From PWQG01 sp050486205 (GTDB lineage Bacteria; Pseudomonadota; Gammaproteobacteria; Pseudomonadales; Pseudohongiellaceae), in assembly GCA_050486205.1 (NCBI GenBank), contig JBJHCW010000006.1, positions 62,001 to 126,000 of the forward strand: a stretch of DNA of 64,000 bases. The letters are read 5' to 3'. Position numbers and translations under genes: made by a program. The notes beneath the pieces are model-generated. The model was not told where the DNA came from. It did not search any database and saw nothing but the letters and a program-made list of their open reading frames with translations. Every line of letters begins with the position of its first letter. Position 1 is the first letter of the stretch. This document shows, piece after piece, positions 24,872 to 33,270 of the stretch.

Positions 24872-27720
24872 ACAGTGGGCAATAACTTTGCCAGGTACCG
24901 GCCAGTATGTGAGGCCGGTGCCTTGGCAATGTCTTCCGGTGTACCCTCGGCGATGATCTCGCCGCCGCCGTTTCCGCCTTCCGGCCCCAGGTCAATTACC
25001 CAGTCAGCCGTCTTGATCACATCCAGGTTGTGTTCAATGACCACGACCGTGTTGCCCTTGTCGCGAAGGCGGTGCAGTACTGTCAGCAGTTGGCTGATGT
25101 CCTCGAAATGCAGGCCGGTTGTTGGTTCGTCAAGGATGTAAAGCGTCTGACCCGTGTCCCGCTTTGACAACTCACGCGCGAGTTTTACGCGCTGGGCTTC
25201 ACCACCGGACAATGTTGTGGCCGCCTGACCCAGTGAGATGTAGGACAGACCAACCTCGATCAGGGTCTGCAATTTTCGTGCAATCACCGGCACCGGGTCA
25301 AAGAACTCACGTGCTTCTTCAATGGTCATATTGAGCACGTCGCTGATGTTTCTGCCCTTGTAACGCACCTCCAGGGTTTCCCTGTTGTAACGTTTTCCGT
25401 GGCAGACATCGCAGGCCACATAGACGTCCGGCAGGAAGTGCATCTCCACCTTGACCATGCCATCACCCTGGCAGGCCTCGCAGCGTCCGCCCTTGACGTT
25501 GAAGCTGAAACGCCCTGGCGCGTAACCGCGCGCCCGGGCTTCCTGGGTCGAGGCAAAAAGATCGCGCACCGGTGTGAAGATGCCCGTATAGGTTGCCGGG
25601 TTCGATCGTGGTGTACGGCCGATCGGGCTCTGATCAATGTCCACGACCTTGTCCAGGTGCTCAAGACCGCTGATGGCGGAATACGGTGATGCCTCCAGCG
25701 TGGTGGCGCCATTCAGGCGAGTGGCCGCAATCGGGTACAGGGTATGATTGATCAGGGTCGATTTGCCCGAGCCCGATACACCGGTGACACACACAAACAG
25801 GCCCAGTGGAATATTGAGTGTGACCTGCTTGAGGTTGTTGCCGCTGGCGCCTGCCAGTTTAAGTGACTTGCGGTTCTTCGGGCTGATCCGGGTTGCCGGC
25901 ACGGCAATTGACCTGCGACCTGACAGATACTGCCCCGTGAGGGAGTGCTCGCTGTCCAGAATGTCCTGCAGGGCGCCCTGCGCCACAACCTGGCCGCCAT
26001 GCACGCCGGCGCCAGGCCCGATGTCGATAATGTGATCGGCGCTGCGGATAGCGTCCTCATCATGTTCTACCACGATGACAGTGTTGCCGAGATCGCGAAG
26101 GTGAAACAGTGTGCGCAGCAAGCGGTCATTGTCCCGCTGGTGCAGGCCAATGGAAGGCTCGTCCAGAATGTACATCACACCAACAAGGCCGGCACCAATC
26201 TGGCTGGCAAGGCGTATACGTTGTGCCTCGCCGCCGGACAGCGTGTCGGCGCTGCGACTGAGCGTCAGGTAGTTGAGCCCCACATCCATGAGAAACTGCA
26301 GGCGTTGCCTGAGTTCCTTGATGATTTTTTCGGCAATCTGTGCCCGCGCGCCAGTCAGTGTCAGGCTCAGAAAACAGTCAGATGCCTCTGCAATGGTCAG
26401 CTCGGTAATGGTTGGCAGGGTCCAGTCGTTGATGAACACATGACGCATTTCCTTGCGCAGGCGGGTACCCTTGCAGTCCGGACAGGGCTGGGTGCTGAGA
26501 AATCTGCCCAGATCCTCGCGTACCATGGTGGATTCGGTTTCGCGGTACCGACGCTCCATATTGGGCAGAATGCCTTCGAAAGCATGTCGTCGCACGGTCT
26601 CGCTGCCGCGATCATTCATGAACCTGAAATCGATCTCCTCGCCTTTGCTGCCGTAGAGCACGATGTCCTGGTGTGCCGGCGCCAGATCGGCAAAGGGGGT
26701 GTCCACTGCAAATCCGTAGTGACGGGCGAGAGAGCCCAGCATCTGGAAGTAGTAGAAATTGCGCCTGTCCCAGCCCCGGATGGCGCCCTCGGCCAGCGAC
26801 AGTGATTCATCGGTGATGATACGATTGCGATCAAAGTACTGATGAACGCCCAGGCCGTCACAGGTACTGCAGGCACCGGCCGGGTTGTTGAACGAGAACA
26901 TGCGCGGTTCCAGTTCGCTGATGCTGTGGCCACACTGTGGGCAGGCAAAGCGTGCAGAAAACAGCAGGTCCTCCTCCACGGCACCCCCTGCTGTGTCCCT
27001 GTCCGGGCTCATCGGGGCCACGATGGCCAGGCCGTCGCTGAGTTGCAGCGCCGTTTCAAGGCTTTCGGCCAGACGCTGCTGCACGTCTGGCCTCACGCGA
27101 ACCCGGTCGATGACCACATCAATGCGGTGTTTGCGATTGCGATCCAGCTCGGGCAGATCATCCAGTTCGGTGACCAGACCATTGATGCGCGCCCGGATGT
27201 AACCGCCAGCCTTCAATTCATTCAGTACATGCTGGTGTTCACCTTTTCGGTCCCGCACCACTGGCGCCAGGATCATGATCCGGCTGTCCTGTGGCATGGC
27301 CAGAATCTGATCCACCATCTGACTGACGGTCTGTGCCTGCAAGGGCAGTCCGTGCGTCGGACAAAACGGTTGCCCCACGCGGGCAAACAACAGTCGCAGA
27401 TAGTCGTAGATTTCGGTGATGGTACCGACAGTGGAGCGCGGATTGTGTGATGTTGATTTCTGCTCGATGGATATGGCCGGTGACAGACCTTCGATATGGT
27501 CCACATCCGGTTTGTCCATCATGGACAGGAATTGTCGCGCGTAGGTGGACAATGACTCGACATAGCGCCGCTGCCCTTCGGCATACAGTGTGTCGAAGGC
27601 CAGTGAGGACTTGCCGGAACCGGAAATACCGGTAATGACAATGAGCCTGTCGCGCGGCAGACTCAGGTCCAGATTTTTCAGATTGTGCGTCCGGGCGCCC
27701 CGGATTGAGATCTTGTCCAT
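24835..27720 (-). CDS. uvrA: UvrABC excision nuclease subunit A
   Basis: DNA damage sensor of nucleotide excision repair; dimeric ATPase that loads UvrB. It is 961 residues, close to the usual 940-960. Two ABC modules: Walker A GISGSGKSSLAF and GVSGSGKSTLIN; signatures LSGGEAQRIRLA and LSGGEAQRVKLA. Two zinc modules are seen as CPQCGH...CSTCDG and CEACQGDG...CDVCHG. It is divergent from ssb across about 147 bases. E. coli uvrA and ssb share this arrangement, with an SOS box, but no CTGT-N8-ACAG LexA box was found here. Several long antisense frames are shadows. Confidence 0.98.
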   Translation of the reverse strand: MDKISIRGARTHNLKNLDLSLPRDRLIVITGISGSGKSSLAFDTLYAEGQRRYVESLSTYARQFLSMMDKPDVDHIEGLSPAISIEQKSTSHNPRSTVGTITEIYDYLRLLFARVGQPFCPTHGLPLQAQTVSQMVDQILAMPQDSRIMILAPVVRDRKGEHQHVLNELKAGGYIRARINGLVTELDDLPELDRNRKHRIDVVIDRVRVRPDVQQRLAESLETALQLSDGLAIVAPMSPDRDTAGGAVEEDLLFSARFACPQCGHSISELEPRMFSFNNPAGACSTCDGLGVHQYFDRNRIITDESLSLAEGAIRGWDRRNFYYFQMLGSLARHYGFAVDTPFADLAPAHQDIVLYGSKGEEIDFRFMNDRGSETVRRHAFEGILPNMERRYRETESTMVREDLGRFLSTQPCPDCKGTRLRKEMRHVFINDWTLPTITELTIAEASDCFLSLTLTGARAQIAEKIIKELRQRLQFLMDVGLNYLTLSRSADTLSGGEAQRIRLASQIGAGLVGVMYILDEPSIGLHQRDNDRLLRTLFHLRDLGNTVIVVEHDEDAIRSADHIIDIGPGAGVHGGQVVAQGALQDILDSEHSLTGQYLSGRRSIAVPATRISPKNRKSLKLAGASGNNLKQVTLNIPLGLFVCVTGVSGSGKSTLINHTLYPIAATRLNGATTLEASPYSAISGLEHLDKVVDIDQSPIGRTPRSNPATYTGIFTPVRDLFASTQEARARGYAPGRFSFNVKGGRCEACQGDGMVKVEMHFLPDVYVACDVCHGKRYNRETLEVRYKGRNISDVLNMTIEEAREFFDPVPVIARKLQTLIEVGLSYISLGQAATTLSGGEAQRVKLARELSKRDTGQTLYILDEPTTGLHFEDISQLLTVLHRLRDKGNTVVVIEHNLDVIKTADWVIDLGPEGGNGGGEIIAEGTPEDIAKAPASHTGRYLAKLLPTVQGAASSAIISR

Positions 27721-27867
27721 GACTGGTCACTGGCGAAAACCCTTTATTATGAGTAAATCGGGGTGTAATCGCAAAGCCTTGTTGACTTGTTTGTGGCACG
27801 GCGGCTTTTTCCATTTCATGCTATGCTTGCCGTAAAATGTCACAGACAGAATCATTGGAGGTTCAAG

Positions 27868-28359
27868 GTGGCCAGTCGCGGCGTAAACAAAGTCATATTG
27901 ATCGGAAACGCAGGAAAGGATCCCGAAACGCGCTACATGCCAAGTGGCGGCGCCGTCAGCAATCTCACGCTGGCAACCAGTGAGAGCTGGAAGGACAAAA
28001 ATACCGGTCAGCAGCAGGAGCGCACCGAGTGGCACCGGATCGTGTTCTTCAATCGCCTGGCAGAGATTGTCAATGAGTATGTGCGCAAGGGCAGCAAGCT
28101 CTACATCGAGGGCAGCCTGCGGACGCGCTCTTGGGAACAGGATGGCGTGACACGTTATGCCACCGAGGTTGTGGCCAGCGAAATGCAGATGCTGGATTCG
28201 CGCGGTGGCAGCGCCAGTGATGACTACAATCAGGACATGCCGGCGCAGCAGAGCAGGGCGCGCAGTGAACCGCAGCAGGCTGCCGGTGGTAACAAGCAGG
28301 CACAGCCCCGGCCGGCACCGGTCGATGACGGTGGTTTCGACGACGACATCCCCTTTTGA
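27868..28359 (+). CDS. ssb: Single-stranded DNA-binding protein
   Basis: Coats single-stranded DNA in replication and repair; tetramer. It is 163 residues: OB-fold (VNKVILIGNAGKDPETRYMP to about 110), a Gln/Pro/Gly-rich linker, and the partner-binding tip DDDIPF. The start is a GTG at 27868, with TTGGAG 7-11 bases upstream; the frame opens at an ATG at 27787, but that extension has no conserved sequence. It is divergent from uvrA, the classical arrangement. Confidence 0.97.
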   Translation: MASRGVNKVILIGNAGKDPETRYMPSGGAVSNLTLATSESWKDKNTGQQQERTEWHRIVFFNRLAEIVNEYVRKGSKLYIEGSLRTRSWEQDGVTRYATEVVASEMQMLDSRGGSASDDYNQDMPAQQSRARSEPQQAAGGNKQAQPRPAPVDDGGFDDDIPF

Positions 28360-28417
28360 TCGGCACTTGCGAAGCGGCCATTGACCCCACAGACGAGGCA
28401 CAGGGTAATCTGACAAG

Positions 28418-29317
28418 GTGAAGGTTTTACTGGTAGGGGCCGACAGTGCAGTAGGCAAGAAACTCCTGCAACTGCTGAAGGAGCGTGGCATCGGATTTGT
28501 CGCACCGGGGCCGCAAGAAATTGATGCTACGGATCCGATCAGCGCCGCCCGGGTCATCACCCACAATCAACCGGATCAGGTCATCAACCTGTCGTCGTAT
28601 GCCGCAGGCAGCCAGCTTGCGCCCTACAGTGCCGAGGCAGACCCTGAAGCCTGTGCATTGGTCAACGAGTCACAGGCCGGGGTATTGGCCCAGGTCTGCG
28701 ATCATCTCACGGTGCCACTCATTCATCTGTCCACCGCACTTGTTTTCAGCGGCGGCAAGAAGCTGGCCTACAGTGAGGATGACAAGGCCTCGCCTGCCGG
28801 CATCTACGGCAAGACGGCGCTGGCTGGTGAGATGGCCATCCAGGAAGCCATGGACAGTTTTGTTATTGTGCGCTCCGGATGGCTGTTCGGACCCGGGCAG
28901 GACCAGGTGCTGCGCGCCTGGCTGGAAGAGGTACGCAGCACCGATGGCACCGTCAGTGCCGGGCGCCGGAAACTGAGCCCGACACCCACCGAGGATCTTG
29001 CTCGGGTATTGCTGGCCATTTCACTGCAGGTGGACTGTGGCGCTGACGTCTGGGGTACCTATCATTACTGTGCACTGGAAAGCCGGCGTGAAAGTGAATT
29101 CGCCCAGGATGTGATTCGTGTTGCGGCCCGATATGACGAATCGATCTATCGGCTGCTGGATCACCTGAGCATCAACAATATCCGCACCGGGGCGCCGGAT
29201 ATCGCCAATACAACCCTGACCAGCAAGAAAATTTTCGAGACCTTCGGTATCAGGCAGCGTGCCTGGCATGGCAGCCTGGAAGCACTGATCAAGAGTTATT
29301 ATGGGCCCACAACATGA
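28418..29317 (+). CDS. dTDP-4-dehydrorhamnose reductase-like SDR protein
   Basis: A 299-residue extended short-chain dehydrogenase of the RmlD substrate-binding family. It has a Rossmann start (VLLVGADSAVGKKLLQLL), the VINLSSYAAG region, the HLSTALVFSGGKK strand (Ser/Thr-Asp-Val-Phe-type motif) and a YGKTALAGE (YxxxK) catalytic pair. No other rhamnose or surface-polysaccharide genes are nearby, so the role in dTDP-rhamnose synthesis is uncertain; relatives include MAT2B-like regulators. It begins with GTG 58 bases after ssb and overlaps moeA by 4 bases, so it is translationally linked to moeA. Confidence 0.8.
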   Translation: MKVLLVGADSAVGKKLLQLLKERGIGFVAPGPQEIDATDPISAARVITHNQPDQVINLSSYAAGSQLAPYSAEADPEACALVNESQAGVLAQVCDHLTVPLIHLSTALVFSGGKKLAYSEDDKASPAGIYGKTALAGEMAIQEAMDSFVIVRSGWLFGPGQDQVLRAWLEEVRSTDGTVSAGRRKLSPTPTEDLARVLLAISLQVDCGADVWGTYHYCALESRRESEFAQDVIRVAARYDESIYRLLDHLSINNIRTGAPDIANTTLTSKKIFETFGIRQRAWHGSLEALIKSYYGPTT

Positions 29318-30525
29318 CACCGCTGATTCCGGTAGACCAGGCGCTCAGACATCTGCTCGCCGCCATGCCGGCCATCACTGAGCAGGAGTCGGTGTCACTG
29401 CTTGAGGCCAGCGCAGGCCGAATCGTGGCAGAGGACATCGTTGCAGCGGTCTCAGTCCCTGCCTGGGACAACAGCGCCATGGATGGTTTCGCAGTGCGGG
29501 TCGAAACCCTTTGCGCGGGTGACGAGTTACCGGTTAGCCAGCGCATTGTGGCCGGAAGTGTGGGAGAACCATTGCTCCCAGGGACAGCAGCACGCATCTT
29601 TACCGGTGCGCCGGTTCCGCCCGGTGCCGATGCCGTTGTCATGCAGGAAAACTGCGATGAACTTGTTGACCGGGTGCGCGTACGACAGCTACCGGCTCGT
29701 GGAGAGAACATCCGTGGCGCAGGTGATGACATCCAGGCCGGTGCGCAACTTCTGGCGTCGGGCAGTCGTCCCGGTCCCGCCGAGGTGGCATTGTTGGCCA
29801 GTTGCGGCATTTCCCGGCTTGCAGTGACACGCAAGCTGCGCGTCGCGCTGATGACCACCGGAGACGAATTGCAGGCGCCGGGGGCGGCGCTTGGTCCCGG
29901 GAAGATCTACAATTCCAATCACTTCCTGCTTGCCGCCCTGATCCAGCGTCTGCCGTGCGAACTGCTCGATCTGGGCATCGTGCGTGACAATCGCGCTGCC
30001 ACCCAGGCGGCCTTGCTGCGCGCGGCTGACAGCGCCGACTGTATCATCAGCACCGGTGGGGTATCGGTAGGCGCAGAAGATCACGTGCGTGATGCAGTCC
30101 AGGCTGTCGGGCAGCTGAAATTGTGGCGTCTGGCGCTAAAACCGGGAAAACCCTTTGCCTTCGGGCAGGTCGGTACGGCTCCGTTTTTTGGTCTGCCCGG
30201 TAATCCGGTGTCGGCATTTGTCACTTTTGTGTTGCTGGTGAGGCCCTGTCTGTTGCGAATGGCTGGCGCCGCGAATGTCGCGCCGACTGAACTGATGCTG
30301 CCTGCCGGATTCGAGCGCAAGGACGTCAGTGATCGTCAGGAATACCTGCGCGTCATGATCCAGAAGACCGAAGGCGGGGTCTGCCAATTGGTGCCCTGTC
30401 CGAATCAGAGCTCTGGCGTCATCTCGTCGCTGAGGCAGGGTGATGGCCTGGCCATCGTAGAGCCCGGCAGGCGTGTTCGCGATGGCGAACTGTTGAGATT
30501 CATCAGTTTCGATGCCATAGTCTGA
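29314..30525 (+). CDS. moeA: Molybdopterin molybdenumtransferase
   Basis: Inserts molybdate into molybdopterin-AMP to complete the molybdenum cofactor; cytoplasmic dimer. It is 403 residues. Landmarks: PAWDNSAMDGFAVR at about 49-62, FTGAPVPPGADAVVMQE, TTGDEL, STGGVSVG and GLPGNPVSAFVTF, all standard for MoeA. ATG overlaps the preceding gene stop (ATGA). No other moa/mob genes are seen here; the ModF-like ATPase is 12 kb away. Confidence 0.96.
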   Translation: MTPLIPVDQALRHLLAAMPAITEQESVSLLEASAGRIVAEDIVAAVSVPAWDNSAMDGFAVRVETLCAGDELPVSQRIVAGSVGEPLLPGTAARIFTGAPVPPGADAVVMQENCDELVDRVRVRQLPARGENIRGAGDDIQAGAQLLASGSRPGPAEVALLASCGISRLAVTRKLRVALMTTGDELQAPGAALGPGKIYNSNHFLLAALIQRLPCELLDLGIVRDNRAATQAALLRAADSADCIISTGGVSVGAEDHVRDAVQAVGQLKLWRLALKPGKPFAFGQVGTAPFFGLPGNPVSAFVTFVLLVRPCLLRMAGAANVAPTELMLPAGFERKDVSDRQEYLRVMIQKTEGGVCQLVPCPNQSSGVISSLRQGDGLAIVEPGRRVRDGELLRFISFDAIV

Positions 30526-30546
30526 GCTTCAGTCAGTTAGCCGGAT

Positions 30547-31341
30547 GTGTGTTCAGGCATGACCCGTCGATTCACAATCAGTCTTTTGCTGCCCAATCTG
30601 TCGAGGATTGTGGTTTGGGGCATTGTGCTGGTATTTGCCCTGCTAATGTCCGCCTGTGAGGCGCCGCGACCGCCGCAGCCCGAGACAGGGCCTGCGCCTG
30701 AGACGACACCAACAGCGGCGGTGATCACTGACCAGCCCCTGCTGCTGTCCGAACAGGAAGAGCGTTACCGGCGCATGATTGCTGACTGGCTCTATGAAGG
30801 GTTGCGCGCCTTGCGAGAAGATCGCCTGCTGACGCCACCCGAGCGCAGTGCACACACCTACTTCAGCCGTGTATTGGCGCTGGAACCCGACAATGAACTG
30901 GCAACGGAAGGGCTGCAGGAGATTGTGCAGCGCTATCTGCAATTGGCTGACATAGCCTCACGACAGGGGCAGTTCGAGAACGCGGAGAACTTTCTCCGTC
31001 GGGCCGCCCAGGTCAACCCCGGCTATGAGGGTATCAACACCAGTCGGGCACAGCTGTCCCGCGAGAGGTCCAGAACCCACAGTGTAACCTTGCTCGACGG
31101 TCGAGAGCTGGCCAGTGGTGCTGAATCGCTGATCGACATGCTCCAGTCACTGGCTCTTACGGTTCGCGAGAAGGACATTTTTGTTCTTATCACTGCGCCG
31201 AGTGACGAGCAGGGACGCTGGATATATGCCCAGATGCAAGCCGCCTTTGACCGAGAGGAGTATCGATTGCGCGGCGACATAGAACTGGGCCAGCAACCGT
31301 CGATCCGCTTGCTGTATCCGCCCGGTTCCGAGCGCGGTTAA
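30547..31341 (+). CDS. Lipoprotein with TPR-like helices
   Basis: A 264-residue lipoprotein. The signal segment ends with lipobox LMSAC (Cys37), followed by a Pro-rich linker. Two TPR-like helical repeats are seen: AHTYFSRVLALEPDNELATEGLQ and ADIASRQGQFENAENFLRRAAQVNP. The C-terminal part (DIFVLITAPSDEQGRWIYAQMQ) looks like a small alpha/beta domain. I do not recognise the family. TPR lipoproteins often act as outer-membrane assembly adaptors, but that is only a suggestion. An internal ATG at 30559 is an alternative start. Confidence 0.75.
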   Translation: MCSGMTRRFTISLLLPNLSRIVVWGIVLVFALLMSACEAPRPPQPETGPAPETTPTAAVITDQPLLLSEQEERYRRMIADWLYEGLRALREDRLLTPPERSAHTYFSRVLALEPDNELATEGLQEIVQRYLQLADIASRQGQFENAENFLRRAAQVNPGYEGINTSRAQLSRERSRTHSVTLLDGRELASGAESLIDMLQSLALTVREKDIFVLITAPSDEQGRWIYAQMQAAFDREEYRLRGDIELGQQPSIRLLYPPGSERG

Positions 31342-31367
31342 AGCCCCAACGTCCAATGCTGGCCCGC

Positions 31368-31787
31368 TCAGGTGCCTGATGCTTCCTCGCGCAGGACCTC
31401 GAGTTCATCCGGGTCAGCCGGTATCCATTCATAGATACGCGTGACAGAGCAGGAGAAGCCCCGATCGTGCGGGAAGCTGATCTGGTCTCCGGGACTGAGG
31501 CAGATTCCGCTGCGCGACTCGGTCCGCAGGGTCAGGAAAGCCTGGGACGTGTCGCACCCGCCGATGAGATCGAGTTTGTAGTAGTTCTCGCGGCCCCGCT
31601 CCACGATCAGGCTCTGATCATCCAGTGCATACCAGTTCCGGATATCACGCGAGAAGCATACCGAATTGACGCTGCTGCCCTGGGTACCGGCCCTGATCGC
31701 CTGCTCGCGCTCTGAAACGGTGCCCTGACAGGCGCTCAACAGTGTTGCCACGGACGCCAGAGCGACAAGGTGTATCCATTTGCTCAT
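31368..31787 (-). CDS. Small lipoprotein, DUF6491-like
   Basis: A 139-residue lipoprotein: signal ending LLSAC (Cys20), then a compact domain with four further Cys residues (CFSRDIRNWYALDDQSLIVE region, GGCDT, GICLSPGD, FSCSVTRI). The pattern, with RDIRNWYALDD and ICLSPGD, fits DUF6491, which I give from memory with moderate confidence. The ribosome binding site AAAGGAGG is strong. It follows the sugar dehydrogenase gene on the same strand, after a stem-loop. The function is unknown. Confidence 0.75.
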   Translation of the reverse strand: MSKWIHLVALASVATLLSACQGTVSEREQAIRAGTQGSSVNSVCFSRDIRNWYALDDQSLIVERGRENYYKLDLIGGCDTSQAFLTLRTESRSGICLSPGDQISFPHDRGFSCSVTRIYEWIPADPDELEVLREEASGT

Positions 31788-31835
31788 GTGTAACCCTCCT
31801 TTACCCTTTTCTGACTGGGGTACAGAAAGTTCATG

Positions 31836-31864
31836 GGGGCAACTGGGCCAATTTCAATTGCCCC
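31836..31864 (-). other. Stem-loop after the sugar dehydrogenase gene
   Basis: GGGGCAA (31836-31842) and TTGCCCC (31858-31864) can pair, with a 15-base loop. It lies between the sugar dehydrogenase stop (31895) and the small lipoprotein start (31787), both minus strand. There is no clear T-run after it, so it may attenuate or stabilise rather than terminate. Confidence 0.4.
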
Positions 31865-31894
31865 TATCGAACAGGTCGTTATTCCGGTCCGTTA

Positions 31895-33157
31895 TCAGTT
31901 GGTAGCCGGGACTATGCGCAGAATGCGATCAGGTACATCCCGGTGCGCTTCATTGCGCTGGCGACCGTCTGTGTTGGTTGTGCCGACATAGAGTGCGCCG
32001 TCTGGTCCAATTGCCAGCCCGCGCAGGCGTCCATAAACGCTGTTACCCTGCTCATCATTGAACCATCGTTCTATACTGGTCGGCCGGCTGGGATCGTCAT
32101 TGTCCTGAAAGCGGATTCGCAGCAGGGTCTGTCTATCCTCGGACTGGAAGCCGAGTATGGATACAAACATATCATTCTGCAAGTCCGGCATAAGGTCACC
32201 GGTATAGAAGATCAGATCGCCAGGTGGTGCCGAAGCCGGTGCAAAGGTCAGGATCGGGTCCACATACTCCGGCAGTCCCGGCGCGCCGACCACATGTGGC
32301 CAGCCGTGGTGAGCGCCACCTTCCAGTATGATGATGCGGTCGTGAGCCATCAGGCGGTCTTCGCCGGTCGGTCCATTGTCGGCCGCGAACAGGCGTCCGG
32401 TGCCCGGTTGCCAGTCAAGGCCGTGTACATTGCGAAGGCCGTGTGCCCAGATCGGATTGCCGGGCCAGGGGTTGTCGGCAGGTACCTCGCCATCCTCGGT
32501 AAGGCGAAGAACGGCGCCGGCCGGCTCGTCAAGCTCATCCGACAGTGAGCGGTCGAAAGCGTCTCCGGTGGCGACATAGAGCATGCCGTCAGATCCGAAT
32601 TTCAACGTGCCGCCGCTGTGGCTGCCACCTGGTACCTGAACAGGCAGATCATCCAGCAGGATTTCTTCCTCACCCGCCTTGCCGTCTACATCACGAAAGC
32701 GGCTCAGGCGTGTCAGCGGATCGCCGTCCGTTGTGTAGGTGTACATGATGTACACCCAGGGTGTTGCCGGAAAGTCCGGATGCAACGCCAGCCCGGTCAG
32801 GCCACTTTCCCCACGGTGAAATATCTGATCCTCAATAGCCAGCCAGGGCTCATCATGAGGAGTGCCATTGGCATCAAACGTGCGGACACGGCCCGGGCGT
32901 TCGGTCACAAATAGTCGGCCATCGCGGGCAAACTCCATGCTCCAGACCACTTCAAGGTCGTCCGCGAAGACCTCAACATCATAACCTTGCGGGTGTGGGT
33001 GATAACTCACCGGCGGCATGGGGGGAAGCTCGCCTCGAATGATTTCGTCGCCAGTGCCCTGTGCAGCGGCAGGCATGCCCACGGTCAGCAGTATGGAAAG
33101 CAGTCCGGCTGTTGACAGTTGCCGGATACGCAGTGCCGGGAGTCGATTACTGGTCAT
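31895..33157 (-). CDS. PQQ-dependent (soluble-type) sugar dehydrogenase
   Basis: A 420-residue exported six-bladed propeller protein of the glucose/sorbosone dehydrogenase (YliI/Asd) family. It oxidises aldose sugars in the periplasm with PQQ. Signal peptide to about residue 35 (GMPAAA). Landmarks: VVWSMEFARDGRLFVTERPGR, GESGLTGLALHPDF, GGSHSGGTLKFG, GDAFDRSL and GLRNVHGLDWQPGTG. The ATG at 33157 has AAGGA upstream and begins the signal; the longer frame to 33226 is not needed. With the PQQ alcohol dehydrogenase it makes two PQQ enzymes without PQQ biosynthesis genes in view. Confidence 0.9.
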   Translation of the reverse strand: MTSNRLPALRIRQLSTAGLLSILLTVGMPAAAQGTGDEIIRGELPPMPPVSYHPHPQGYDVEVFADDLEVVWSMEFARDGRLFVTERPGRVRTFDANGTPHDEPWLAIEDQIFHRGESGLTGLALHPDFPATPWVYIMYTYTTDGDPLTRLSRFRDVDGKAGEEEILLDDLPVQVPGGSHSGGTLKFGSDGMLYVATGDAFDRSLSDELDEPAGAVLRLTEDGEVPADNPWPGNPIWAHGLRNVHGLDWQPGTGRLFAADNGPTGEDRLMAHDRIIILEGGAHHGWPHVVGAPGLPEYVDPILTFAPASAPPGDLIFYTGDLMPDLQNDMFVSILGFQSEDRQTLLRIRFQDNDDPSRPTSIERWFNDEQGNSVYGRLRGLAIGPDGALYVGTTNTDGRQRNEAHRDVPDRILRIVPATN

Positions 33158-33270
33158 GTCTGGTTGTCCTTCGTCATTCGGATATTCGAACAACCCAGTA
33201 TAGGTGTGCCCGCTTGTGCTGTCCAAATCCGAAGACGCGAATTCGATGAACGTCCCGCCATGCTCGACGG

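Noticed and set aside
25945..27450. Long frames antisense to uvrA
   Set aside because: They are shadows of conserved uvrA sequence and show only composition-driven openness.
27721..27867. SOS (LexA) box between uvrA and ssb
   Set aside because: I looked for CTGT-N8-ACAG and near variants and found none convincing. E. coli-type SOS control cannot be claimed from this gap.
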